A DNA stretch of 64,000 nt from Asterias rubens. Its lineage: Eukaryota > Echinodermata > Asteroidea > Forcipulatida > Asteriidae. Shown here in pieces: positions 12,401-23,800 of the stretch (positions are counted from its first letter, which is position 1; each line of letters opens with the position of its first letter). The translations under genes and the position numbers were made by a program. The notes under the pieces are model-generated. The model ran no database searches, was not told the DNA's origin, and worked only from the letters and a program-made list of their open reading frames with translations. Location: contig NC_047072.1 in the NCBI RefSeq assembly GCF_902459465.1, positions 14,282,184 through 14,346,183 of the forward strand, written 5' to 3'.

Positions 12401-15072
12401 ATAACAAAGATGAACTTGTATTTGGCCTGAATATCAACATAAATTGTTGAATTTTAACTGCAAACAGTGGATGTTTTAGTCAAAACCACATTTTCACTTG
12501 CAAAACCCTCGATCAAATATCAAACAAAAGCTTATTGATGAATAAATACCTGATTTAGGGTTTATGCACTCTGATCAGGCATGCAACTATTACTTCACCA
12601 AAAAAAGAGGAATTTACAAAACTGCTATGATTTTGTACAGTATTTTTCCATTTTGAATGATAAAACTGAGATCAAAAAAGAGAGGAAATCAGCTGATCTG
12701 AGGAAAAGTCACATGCCTGTCTAATTTGGTCGAAGACTGGTCACATTGGGCCAGGGTGTAGTAAAATGTGATATCAAGACCGGCTCTGTGAACTAGCGGC
12801 TCTGTATACTAGCAGCTCTGTGAACTAGCGATATGGCATGCAAGTATCTTGTTGTGTAAAAGCTGGTAAAAGCATTGATGCACTCAAGCATGTGTTGTGT
12901 GGAAACAGTAAAATCATGTTTTATTTGTGCATATGTTTTTGTGTTTTTGGCAAGGAGGGATTGGGTCACTTGTAAACTAAGCATACCACATGTTTGACAA
13001 ATATTACAAATAGTTGAAATTCTTAAATGACTGATACTGTTTTTTCATTGAAGGAAATTTATTAATGGCAATAATAGTGTTAGGCTGCCAACTCGGTCAT
13101 TGTCAGGCAGTGAAGACCGACTCCTCACATTGATTGCATAGATAAAGTCAACGAGGTCTTAATGGCTTTTGGAAAAGAAAAAAAATTGAAAACTTGTCAA
13201 TTGATAATTGTAGTATTTTGTTCTCTAGGTAGGTTTTTTGCCAAGAATTGGGAAACAGGGCATCCATAAAATAAGGTTTCTAAATTATTAAGTACATTTG
13301 TAAGCATAGTTTCTACAATCTGGCTAAACACAATTCCTCATGCTGGAAAATTGACGTGAGGTACATACTTGTCTTTACTAATAAATCAGTAAACAATGTA
13401 AAGAACTCCATTTGAAGAATTGTCTTCAGTCCTGCACTACATGTACATGTAAATGCCCTTAACTCCCCCAAAATCCTGCCTCCTTCATACATGCACCTGT
13501 GTCATCATTAATTAAAACAATTATTTCTGAAACAATTTCTGTACCTTTGTTTACGTACAAAACAACACTAAGGAAAACACATGTTTCCTAAGAAGAGAGT
13601 AAATGTTAATATAAAAAGGTTATCTTTCTTTGTAATTTCCATGTCATTTCTAAGTAGGATTTGAAACTTTGCATGGTGGAAATACGAAATATAAAGGTTT
13701 GCGGTAACACCATGTCATTTCTATTAAAAAACACATTAGGAGCATGGAGTTATGTTAGTTCTGTATACTTCTTCCTTTTAATTAAATGCGGAAATGAAAA
13801 TGGCAAGCAAAGACATTTTTACATATTGGTTTGTTGTGGGATGAGTTGAGTTGGGTGGAGCGCTTCTACCTAATTTTTATTTTGCATCACTTCCGAGAAA
13901 GGAGAATGGTATGGGTCAAAAAGGGTCCCGAAAAGGTTAGGGCTTGGTTTGGAACAGTTTTTTGTCAAGTTCTGCTTTTTAGAGCTTTCCTTGTGCACAA
14001 GGCAAAACAATACTTTTAAAACAATTTAAAAACTGCACTGAATTTTTTTCTTTTTTTTGAAAGGTTTGCTTACTCCCAGAACTATGAGTTTTTTGTGCCA
14101 TTGTCACCACGAACAAGAGACGATAGCGGAACGAACCTCATATATAGTTCTAGTAGGAGTAAGTTTTGCTCAACCAATGCTTCAACGTTTCTTGAAAAAG
14201 TACGAGCGAAGCAATATTCAAATCGAACGTCATCTATCCTGACCATGAAATTTGTATCTATTCTTTCACAGAGCAAATTATGGTTTTATTGTAAACTAAC
14301 AAGAAAATTTGAAGAAAACAAATTCCCACAACAAGGCAAAACCATGTTGGAAGTAGGGAAAAGTTTCCAGATGGCGCGAGACTACTCCTAGAACTATTTC
14401 GGTTTCGTCCGCATTCGATATGAAATAATGGATAACTTTCCGTATGGCGCCACCACTTTTTCACTCATTTTTACAAAAAGGGATATCTCATTGAGGTAAA
14501 TTAGATACTATATTATTTCATATCGAGTGAAAAAGTGGTGGCGCCATACGGAAACTTTTCCGAAATAATATATTATTTAATTTACCTCAATGACTCGCTC
14601 ATGAGATATCCCTTTTTGTAAAAATGAGTGAAAAAGTGGTGGCACCATTATCTATACGGAAAATTATCGGATAACTTTCCATATGGCGACACCACTTTTT
14701 CACTAATTTTTACAAAAAGGGATATCTCATTGAGGTAAATTAGATACTATATTTTTCATATCGAATGAAAAAGTGGTGGCGCCATACGGAAACTTTTCCA
14801 AATTATCCAAATGTATACCCGTACTTGCGTATCAAAATCAATCAAGAACGGTCGACAAACTGTAAACACAAAGGCCTGGCAGTGATAACTGCATGGTAGG
14901 ACCATAATTCTACCTCACCATGGAGGTAGACGGAGGAGTCCAGTAAAAGCAGAAGTCCAACCTGGGCTAGATTTATAACTAGTGTAAACACAAAATGCTT
15001 TGCTTACCGTATTTCTTTGATTCTCTCCATCTTGTACAATAACTCTGCCGTTTCACGTTCACCACCCTCCAT
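3413..15072 (-). CDS. ZC4H2: zinc finger C4H2 domain-containing protein (ZC4H2), complete, 5 exons
   Basis: Exons (minus): 15072-15008, 5985-5814, 5234-5062, 4288-4126, 3529-3413. The 690 coding nt close in frame to 229 aa (human about 224). The start [20 protein letters not shown] is followed by a long coiled coil (about residues 10-105) containing the family-specific [18 protein letters not shown]. Next come a Pro/Thr-rich linker, FRQQPPPMK at the end of exon 4, and the C-terminal finger C193-x2-C196-H197-x3-H201-x4-C206-x2-C209, followed by the basic tail [14 protein letters not shown], a likely nuclear localisation signal. All junctions have GT-AG borders. In vertebrates ZC4H2 is a nuclear and postsynaptic protein needed for neural development; it is reported to stabilise Smads and to work with RNF220. 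Intron 1 is 9.0 kb and full of repeats. The gene is divergent from SLC22. Confidence 0.95.
4420..4565. repeat. dispersed 'GGCACCAAGGCA' repeat, copy 1 (ZC4H2 intron 3)
   Basis: Contains TTGCCCTCTGGTCTTTGCCT, TGGTGC and TGCCTTGGTGCCCTTGCCCT words. Related Pu/Py-alternating blocks of the same words occur at about 27903-28105, 47390-47500 and (GGGCACCACAGC form) 63370-63480. Ends are not defined. Confidence 0.4.
7919..8168. repeat. perfect tandem duplication, 124-bp period (two copies)
   Basis: The block starting GTACAATGTTCAAAAGGGAA at 7919 is repeated from 8043, both copies ending GACAACCAGACAAAACTGT. I see no differences between the copies, so the duplication is very recent or an assembly artefact. 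It lies in ZC4H2 intron 1. Confidence 0.9.
9090..9466. mobile_element. MITE-A copy 1 (TTAA target, internal palindrome)
   Basis: The TIRs match the family pattern TTAA-AGGCAGTGGACACTATTGG ... CCAATAGTGTCCACTGCCT-TTAA with some decay. The internal palindrome GATTTCGAGACCTCA ... TGAGGTCTTGAAATC and the CTTCAGAGGGAGCCGTTTCT word are present. Non-coding. It is in ZC4H2 intron 1. Confidence 0.85.
10965..11165. mobile_element. SINE-like element fragment
   Basis: Starts with AATAATAATAG, then an inverted pair GGCGCTTTATACACC / AAAGCGCTTTAAAC, and after about 110 bp the word ACAAGGTGCTGTGGGGCAA. The last word also begins the fragment at 29136, where it reads ACAAGGTGCTGCGGCGCAC. It is a truncated member of the same short interspersed family. 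Confidence 0.5.
12779..12830. repeat. short tandem repeat, three ~17-20 bp units
   Basis: GCTCTGTGAACTAGCG, GCTCTGTATACTAGCA and GCTCTGTGAACTAGCG follow each other. Minor minisatellite within ZC4H2 intron 1. Confidence 0.6.
14395..14806. mobile_element. compound foldback element, alternating inverted units
   Basis: The word TTTCCGTATGGCGCCACCAC followed by TTTTTCACTCATTTTTACA appears, then its inverse (GTGGTGGCGCCATACGGAAA), then a second inverse ending GTGGTGGCACCAT, then the forward form again (ACTTTCCATATGGCGACACC) and a last inverse at about 14767-14793. The AAAAAGGGATATCTCATTGA core is repeated in both orientations. It appears to be an inverted-repeat element inserted in or duplicated on itself. 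It lies 200 bp inside ZC4H2 intron 1. A weaker related piece is at 15640-15710. Confidence 0.75.
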
Positions 15073-16617
15073 CGTCTGGTTTTATGGAAAGCTAAAAGCT
15101 GTAACTGGTATTCAAACTAACTAACTAGAATGTATGTGATGAGTTTTCACAGGACCAGGTTAGTTACACGTCTTCGCTTCCCAACAACTGCTGCAAAATG
15201 ATTGAATTCCTGCAAAGAGTACAGATTTTTAAAGCAGACTTTGCTAGCTGTTTATTGTTGTCAACGTGTAGTCTGTTTTAACAGTTTACTTTACTTTATG
15301 TACACTGAGTAGTCTAGGTACCAATCTTGTTTTCACCCCATTGGTGCAACGCCCTCTTGTGATTAAATTTACTTATTAATGTTTTTGTCTTGCCTTTTGT
15401 CTTTTTGCAAAACCAGCGCTAGTACTTGGCAATAACAAAATATTGGTGTCCACTGTATGTCAGGGGCTGATTTATGGCAGGAGTGAGTTCCAGACTAGTT
15501 CTTGATACGAGGAGTAGCTGTACCAGACTTTGTTTTGCTAGGAGTCTGATAATCCCGAGTTGTAGGTTTATTCCCAATAATATTGGTTGCACCTAAAACT
15601 GCAGTATCGAGTTTCGGCCGGACTAAAGTTTTATAAGCTATTTCTTAAAGATTTCCGTATCATGCCATCTCATTTTCACAAATTTTTACAAAAAGTAATT
15701 ATCTCATTAAATAATTGCTTTTTTAGTACAGATACCTATTTAGTTTATGAATACAAAAAAAGTGTTGGCTGGATATGGACATTTCCAGTTATTTATTTTA
15801 GTGGCTTTTGTACATTTCCAGAATTGCTTCTAAGAAGTCAAAATATTTTATTGGAGCTTTCTATTGATTGGTTTATGTGTTTAGCCAAGGTGAGATTACT
15901 TTGAGAACCGATATTGCGGTGATGTTTAATTCATATAGAGGCAATTTTTACATAGCTGGCAACTTTTCATGGAATTTTTTCTTATTGGTGACCCTCCTGG
16001 TGTACAGAGATATTAAATTTCATCTGACACAAAGACCCCTGCACTCTTACAACAACCTGTAAAAGTTATCTTGCTTTGCACATGTCCCAATAGCAGCCCA
16101 TTATAGTCGAGCACAGGTAGACAACCCCTCTCAAGTTAGACCCCCCCCCCTCCCAAAAACAACCAACCCAGTTTTCTGGGCCAGAAGGGGCCCCTAAAAG
16201 AAAAAAAATGAGAACAATAAGTGTCCGTAGTATACCCCGGGCTATCCGTTGCAGGTCAGTTGTGTTCGTAAAAAGATCTCAGAAAGAACGAAATAGAAAG
16301 GTTGTAAATGTAGGCCTATTGTGTATCGAACAATGCTCTGTTTTCTCATTTTACACTCTCAGTAAACCAATAGCATTCAACACTATATAAATAAACAACT
16401 CCCGAAATAATACACAAATTCGAAATAAGCTCAACGGGTCTAAAGGGCGAAGTATTGTTACGCAACGGTACACTTTTGGCACGTAGTTGCTGATTAGTAT
16501 AGAGAAGCTGTTGGTTTTATTTCGTAGCTGTAGACAACACGGTAGGTATACACTGCCCTTGACGCCGGCATGTGCATTCAAGCTAGAACTTAAAAATGTA
16601 TACTACATAAACTTAAA

Positions 16618-16875
16618 AGTCTGAAGTAACTTAGTTTTTGAGGAAGAATTAATTTATCACTAAAGTATTCGAATTCGAGACCTCAGCTGAGGTCTCGAAT
16701 TCAAGGCATCTGAAAGCACACAACTTGTGAGACATAAGGTGTTTTTTCTTCCAACTGATCTCTTGCAACTTCGACGACCAATTGAGTCAAAATTGTACAG
16801 GTTTGTTATTTTTTGCATTATGTTAAAATACACCAAGTGAGAATAATGATCTTTGACAATAAAAGTGTCGTTAAA
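16618..16875. mobile_element. MITE-A copy 2, truncated
   Basis: Retains the right half: AGTTTTTGAGGAAGAATTAA, the palindrome GAATTCGAGACCTCAGCTGA with its inverse directly abutting, GCATCTGAAAGCACACAACT, the CAACTTCGACGACCAATTGAG word and GTGAGAATAATGATCTTTGAC. The left TIR is missing. Confidence 0.75.
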
Positions 16876-17155
16876 ACGTGGATCGATGTTAATGCTCATA
16901 GTGGTCTGAGAGTTACGTAATTCAAACGAAATAAATTATGATGACCCTTTGAGGAAATCATGGCAAATAATCATATTTTCCGATCGCGAAGATTGCAAAA
17001 CAAATGTTTTTTTTATCCGAGCCTAAAATAGTTGCATGGTCGCCACACTATTATAGGCCTATTGTCACAAACATCGTCGCAAATTTATTTGCAAAAAGTT
17101 GCGTTTACACAAACATTGGTGCACATTTTAGCGGAATTACACATATTATTTTGTG

Positions 17156-17531
17156 TTAAAGATGCTATGTCAGATTTTTGGCCCCAAATATTAAAAAATA
17201 TATTTTTTTGAGTGAATGGTATTTCAAAGAGTATCACCCGCTCTAACGAAAACAAGTTTAACTTTTACTTTTAATGGACAGGAACCATGACAAAAATGTA
17301 AAACGTTTCTTATAAAACACATAAGAATTGGTCACGTGATATATTGTCGGGATCACGACAAAAACTAATTTTGAGCACTTTATTTCACTGCTACTAATAA
17401 TTGGCGGACTGTTTCGAGCAATGGCTCAAATGAAAGCTTGTAACTTTCTCGACCCCAATCAAAATACCTATTGCATTTTAAATCAAAATTTTTAGGTCAA
17501 ATCGGCCAAAAATCTGACATAGCATCTTTAA
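17156..17531. mobile_element. MITE-D, TTAA-flanked TIR element
   Basis: Starts TTAAAGATGCTATGTCAGAT, TTTTTGGCC; ends GGCC, AAAAATCTGACATAGCATCT, TTAA. The inverted termini are about 30 bp and perfect apart from the edges. Length 376 bp with no ORF. It ends 340 bp upstream of the SLC22 start codon, so it may sit in that gene's promoter. Confidence 0.85.
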
Positions 17532-17870
17532 CTTTGTGCGACATCGTAGACGTCTGCCAGTGGCTTCAGGTGGCCATAAAGGGGCATCACTCATCACGCA
17601 TAATAATCGGCAATTATTGATTATCTGCGACAAAGCTATTTGCGATGTCGCAAATGCAAACAAACATCGTACGGCTGTCAGCACACAATTGCAGAAACCA
17701 TAAAACTTGGCACATCGCAAAAGATATGCTATGTTGGTCCCTTCGTTGCATTCAACATTTTGTTAAACTAATATTCCATAACTATAGGCCCCTAATGATT
17801 AATATTATCATTATTGTATTAATTCCTACAGTCATATCGTCAGAAATACGAGCAAATATCTTCCAACAAT

Positions 17871-20800
17871 ATGCATTTTGACCGGATCCTTGGACTCCTG
17901 GGTGAGTTTGGCCCTTACCAGCGTCGAATCTTCTTCCTCATCTGTCTCGTAAGTGTACCCGGGGCTTTTCATAAGCTAGCCCAGGTGTTCCTTGGGGCAT
18001 CCAGTGATCACTGGTGTGCTGTGCCGGAGTGGGACAACCAAGATTGCACGGCGTGGAATCTCACCGATGCAGAGTGCGAACTTGCCAAGAAGAATGCGTC
18101 GATCCCACAGTCTGATGGGGAGGGTTATGATCAGTGTGAACGGTACAACGTGACGGGGGTTTCTTTCCATCCTGGTTTGGACCCGAGAAACTTAAGTGTG
18201 GAGGGATGCTTGGATGGGTGGGTGTTCGACACCAGTCAGTACCAGACCACTATTAAAACCGATGTACGGGTAAATCATTATGTTTTTTTCCCCTCACGTT
18301 ACTAAAGTTATGTATTTCTGATCGATTTCTATGAAATCATTTTTATTATTTTGATTCCACACAAAAAATACCCACATAAAAATAAAGATCTTGTAATTCC
18401 GGTCTGTTTTGTTAATATTTTGTGTGTGTATTGCTCATCTTCGATAGAAAAGTTGAAAGGCTATATGAAGGACTTGTTTCACATTGTCAACAAATTCATC
18501 AAGATCAGAGCATGTTAATATTTCAAAATTTCTAAAAACAAATTCTCAAGTTTTCAGGGGCTTATTTTCACTGCTCTTCTACCTTACACTCAATTTAAGC
18601 CCAAGTTATCTCTATTTATGGAGATGTTATTATTACTAACTTTTATTTGTTTTCAAAAGTTGTCAACATTGTTTTGGAGACAAGCACTTCCCCATAAAAC
18701 ATATTCCGAAAATTGTGTCTCTTTACATCAACAGTTTAATTTAGTTTGCGACAGGAAATCATTGTCAAACTTAGCCCAATCTGTCTACTTTGTTGGGATC
18801 TTGATTGGCTCTTTGGTCTTTGGGTCGCTTGCTGATTGGTGAGTTGAAAAGTTAATCTTTTTTTGAAAATAGCGAAGTAAATTAAATGTTCATGAATTGT
18901 CTTGATCGGTGTTTAAAAGGTTCAGCAAAATGTAAATTGTCTATTTTCAACCCTAAATTACATATTTATTTCACACAGCTTATTCAATTTTTATTAAAAG
19001 TTGACTCGATAGTTTCAAAGAAGCCGCCAGAAATGTATGTTTCTTTCAATAACAGCATCTTGGAGAATAGATCAAAGTATAGGATCAATGGGATATTTAG
19101 GTAACTGAAGAAAATTAATTTTTGTCTGGAGTTTTATTTTTATGCACCACCGTAAATTTCAACACAATAAAAACTAATTTGGAAACAATAAATAATGCGG
19201 AAAGTGACTCAAAATAAGTGTTTTCTTCTTGTTTAAGGATCGGGCGAACTAAGACGATGTACATCGCTTTGACCCTGTGGTTAGTTGCTTCCATTGCTGT
19301 TGCATTCTCGCCAAGTATTGAAGCTTATGCGATATTCAGAGCATTTGGAGGGGCAGGGAGCTATGGCACCTTTCTTCCTGCCTATGTGCTTGGCAAGTAT
19401 ATTTACAGAATCTTTAAAAAACATCGGCTGATTTTTGTTGCCAATTATCTATTTTTTTTAACAGCAAACAACGTGTATTGACTGTTCCCCATGACGTAAA
19501 CGTGATTAAATTACACACCGCCTTGTCACATAATTTATTCGTAATTTTAAAAATAATTTATGTTTTCTTAAAAATAAATTGAGGAATTGGCCCATGATAC
19601 TGTCTAATATGGAAGGCTGACTATAATATTGAGAGAAAAAAAAACAAAAAAACAATGCATTGTTCTGTTTCCGGTTACCACATTACTCAAATCTAAAGGT
19701 TCTAACTAAAACCTCATAAGACAAGAGTCCTTTAAGTGACTTCTTGTGCGTTTTTTTCCATGCTGTGTGTGTAATTGTTAACCTCCCAGGAACGGAGTTC
19801 GTAGGTCCGTCCAAGCGTGTTATCGCTGGGATCGTGGGGCAGATCTTCTTTGCCATCGGGCTAATGATGTTAGCAGGTATTGCGTACCTTGTCCGGGCTT
19901 GGCGTACCCTTGAGCTTGTCATCACGGCACCGATCGTCTTATTCTTCCTTTACATACCGTAAGTTAGCACTTAAGTACTCCTATAAAACATCATCCACTA
20001 ATATAGCTGTCGTCAATTTATTGTCAGCAATATTGCAAGGGAGAAAAGTAAATGTAAGTTTTCTCGAAACCATTGCCTCCATGAAAGTTTGAATTCGGAA
20101 ATTTTTCTGAAAGTTGTTAAACATATTAGTTTTTATAAACAGTTTTCAATCCTTTTTTGCTTTCATTTATTGGTGGTTTCGTTATGTATTTTTTTCTTAA
20201 AGCATTTTGCCAGAGTCGGCACGGTGGTTGATTAATAGAGGGCGGCACAAAGAAGCTGAAAAAATCATCCGAAAAGTTGCCAAGGTGAACAAAAAGGAGC
20301 TTCCCGATGTGCTGTTTGAAGATGATGAAATTGATGAACTAAAGGTAAACCAAGCGATGACACAGTTAAAGAAGAAACAAATGGATCCTAAATTATTACA
20401 AGTATATCATGTGATCAAAACGTCTGACTAAAGAGAGGATTTACTTCAATTGGCATTTGTTGTTGAGCAAGGTGGAGACTGAAGCAAAATGTAACAATCT
20501 GTGATTTTCAAAGATACTTTTTGCCTCTACTTTCTGTAGGTGAAATTGAAAACTGAACGCAAGCCGACAGTTTTGGACTTGTTTAAGACGCCCAACACTG
20601 CTGTCAAGACGATCAACCTTATGTTTAATTGGTAAGAGATTTTTGTTGCATAAATAATCTGTTGATATTATATGATTCAATGAAATGATATTTGTAAATT
20701 TTCCGAATAGAATTGTGCACAAAGCCTGAACAAAAGTTCCTAAATCACTTTAAAAAAATCTAATCCAAACAGTTTTGCAATATTTTTCTAAACCATTTTA

Positions 20801-23800
20801 AAAGTTGCTCTTTGATGGTCATTCTGTTTATTAGTAAAATAGTGTGTTTTTCAATGTCATTCTATGACATCGTTATATTATATGTATTCTAAATTTGGTA
20901 TAATGATGGAAAATCACATGAGCATTTGTTTTAAACGCAGTGGACACTTGTAATTGTCAAAGACTAGCCTTCACAGTTGGTGTATCTCAACATATGCATA
21001 AAATAAATAACCTGTGAAGATATGAGCTCAATCGGTCATCAAAATTGCGAGATATTAATGAAAGAAGAAAACACCCATGTCACACGAAGTTGTGTGCGTT
21101 TAGATGGTTGATTTCGAGACCTCATATTCTAAACTTGAGGTCTCGAAATCAAATTCGTGGAAAACTACTTCTTTCTCGAAAACTATGGCACTTCAGAGGG
21201 AGCTGTTTCTCACAATGTTTTATACCACCAACCTCTCCCCATTACTCGTCACCAAGAAAGGTTTCATGCTAATAATTATTTTGAGTAAGTACCAACAGTG
21301 TCCACTGCCTTTAATAGCCAAATGTCATGAACAAAATACAAAGTTCAAACAATAAATTGTCCCACTTAATACTTAAATGCACATTCCATACACAAAGAAA
21401 AATACAATTTCGGGGCCTTTTTTTACTGTCTATTGATGTGGTTTTTAAAACCAGAGAAAAAAGAATGGAAGTACCCATCTAATTGATGAAATAATGCCTT
21501 TAGGTATATTATTGTTTTTACCGCTATACAATTTCAGGTGTGTTAACAGCTTGGTGTACTATGGGCTCTCTTTAAGCATACCAGACTTGGCCTCTAATGG
21601 CTACTTGGCTTTCTTCATATCTGGTGCCATTGAGATCCCAGCCTATCTATTTGCAATGGTTTCCATTGAGAAACTAGGTAGGAGGTTCAATCTGAGTGCC
21701 ACCATGGTCATCGGCGGTGCAGCTTGTTTGGGTACCATATTTATAGGTGAGTCAGATATCGTTTTACAAAAGGTGAAGACCTTTTTTTTTGGGGGGGGGG
21801 GGGTTGGAGGAGAAATAGACGAAATAAACTTAACAATACATTTGGTTTTGTATACCTCGAAGATTGACCCACTCGCAGATCCAGACCAACATTTTAGGGG
21901 GGGGGGGGCCAAGTCTATTCAAGATGGAGCATTCGAGCCTGGTGCAAGGCCAATAAGAGGGATAATTAATGAAGGAAACAGAACAAAAAGCCTTCAAATA
22001 ATATTGATCTGTAGAAATTGGGCCTTCGGATTTGGGCAATACTTTAAAAGCTAATTATGCCCTAATGGAGCAAGGCTCTTTCAGTATCTTTAGTTTGAGT
22101 ATTTCCTGTTGTTAACTGTTTAACTAAGGTCCTGGTATATGGCAAACTGCTGTTGCAATGATCGGCAAGTTCTGTGTGGCAGCATCATTCTCCATTGTCT
22201 ATATCTACTCAGCAGAAATCTTCCCAACCCCTCTAAGGTGAGAGCGAACCACACAAATCCAAGATTAAAGTACACACAATGCACACTTTAACAGGGCCCA
22301 AAGTTGGGGTACATGTGAGACTTGTCTTCAAGTATATCTAGAAAAATGCCAGTTTTCAGTTTGATTTGGGGAGTATTTTTCATTTAAAGATTTTAAAGTA
22401 CAATAAAAGTAAATATTAACTTCTTAATCGAAGTGTTTACTCATATTCTTTGCATTATACTTCAGAAGAGCCCCCCCCCCTCCCCCAACCCCCCCCCCCT
22501 GAAATATTCAAGTATATAGTATCTTGTAAAGTAATAATGGCATGACTGTTTGTTTGAAACGCCAGGCCATTAACTTTTTTTGTGTTTATACTGTAGGTCC
22601 TTTTGGTTTGATAAGCAGATTATAACAGAAAACTCTATTTTCTGTAGTCTTTAATCTTAAGTCAACCAGCCACAAAACCTTTTCATTGTCTAATACCTTC
22701 AACTCATGCACCCACTACAGGACAGCAGGAATGGGCATATGCTCCATGGCATCTAGGATTGGGGGTATCCTCTCACCTCTTATTCTCCTTCTGAGGGACA
22801 CTTGGGAACCTCTCCCACTGGTTCTGTTTGGGGGACCATCCATCTTGGCTGGTCTCCTAGCATTACTCTTACCTGAGACAAAAGGAAGATCACTGCCAGA
22901 GACAGTAGAGGAGGCTGAACAGTTTGGGAGGTAAGATTCATCTTTAGAAGCTTAAGAAGTTTGTTTGTAGAGGCTACAGATCAGAGGCTACAGAGGCTAG
23001 AGGCTACAGATCATGTTACTTATGTTTCATTATCAGTCATTAACCAAATCTAAAATAGTCAGATACTTGTCATGTTCTTCTGTGTTTATTATAATTGCTC
23101 AGGTAGACATGAATGCAATATACTTACAGAACACAACTATCAACCTCATACCCAAGGGTGTGGACCAAATCTAAAATGGTCAGATACTTGTCATGTTCTT
23201 CTGTGTTTATTATGATTGCTCAGGTAGACACGAATGCAATTATACTTTACAGAACACAACTATCAACCTCATTCCCAAGGGTTTTAAATCTTGCAGCGTT
23301 TATTTTCCCCCCATGTTCTGCTCGATCATAATCCTCAATTGCTTATTGAGTATCATAAAACAATATCTAGCTGAACTGTGATTGCAGCAAAACACTGGAA
23401 CTTTTGACACATGCTTGTGTCATATCCAGGTTTGAAAGTGTGCATATACAACACGATTAATGTGTCAGGTTCTCTCCCAGGGTTGGGGAGGAGAGAGGAC
23501 AATGTCAGCTGCCCATGGGAAAGGTTGCAATATTGTCATGTCCATCCATTTACAGGACGACCCTTAAATATCTACATACCCTTCATTTCAATAACATATT
23601 AAATGACATGGGCAATGAGGGGGGGGGGGGGGGGGGGAGGGGGGGGGCATGATTTCATTGTCATTTTATTTCATTCATATCCATGTTATTTCATTGTAAA
23701 CATGATCAGGTGTAGCTGCTTGAGTTCTTCTGAATACATACATGTTCACAGGGTAAGATTTCAGTTTGATAAGTGCTATATGTTCCATCTTTAAACAATT

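Larger units (their letters stand above)
15073..17870. other. divergent intergenic region between ZC4H2 and SLC22
   Basis: 2.8 kb shared upstream region holding the 5' UTRs and promoters of both genes. I see no recognisable TATA box or GC-rich island. It contains a decayed MITE-A (16618-16875), a TTAA element MITE-D (17156-17531), a poly(C) run at about 16140 and a pair of GCGACATCG-type inverted words around 17060 and 17540-17660. Confidence 0.6.

Noticed and set aside
21747-22054. Extension of the SLC22 exon 7 frame to 22054
   Set aside because: It reads through a consensus donor (ATAG/GTGAGT) into poly(G) and repeat sequence; family alignment continues at 22129.
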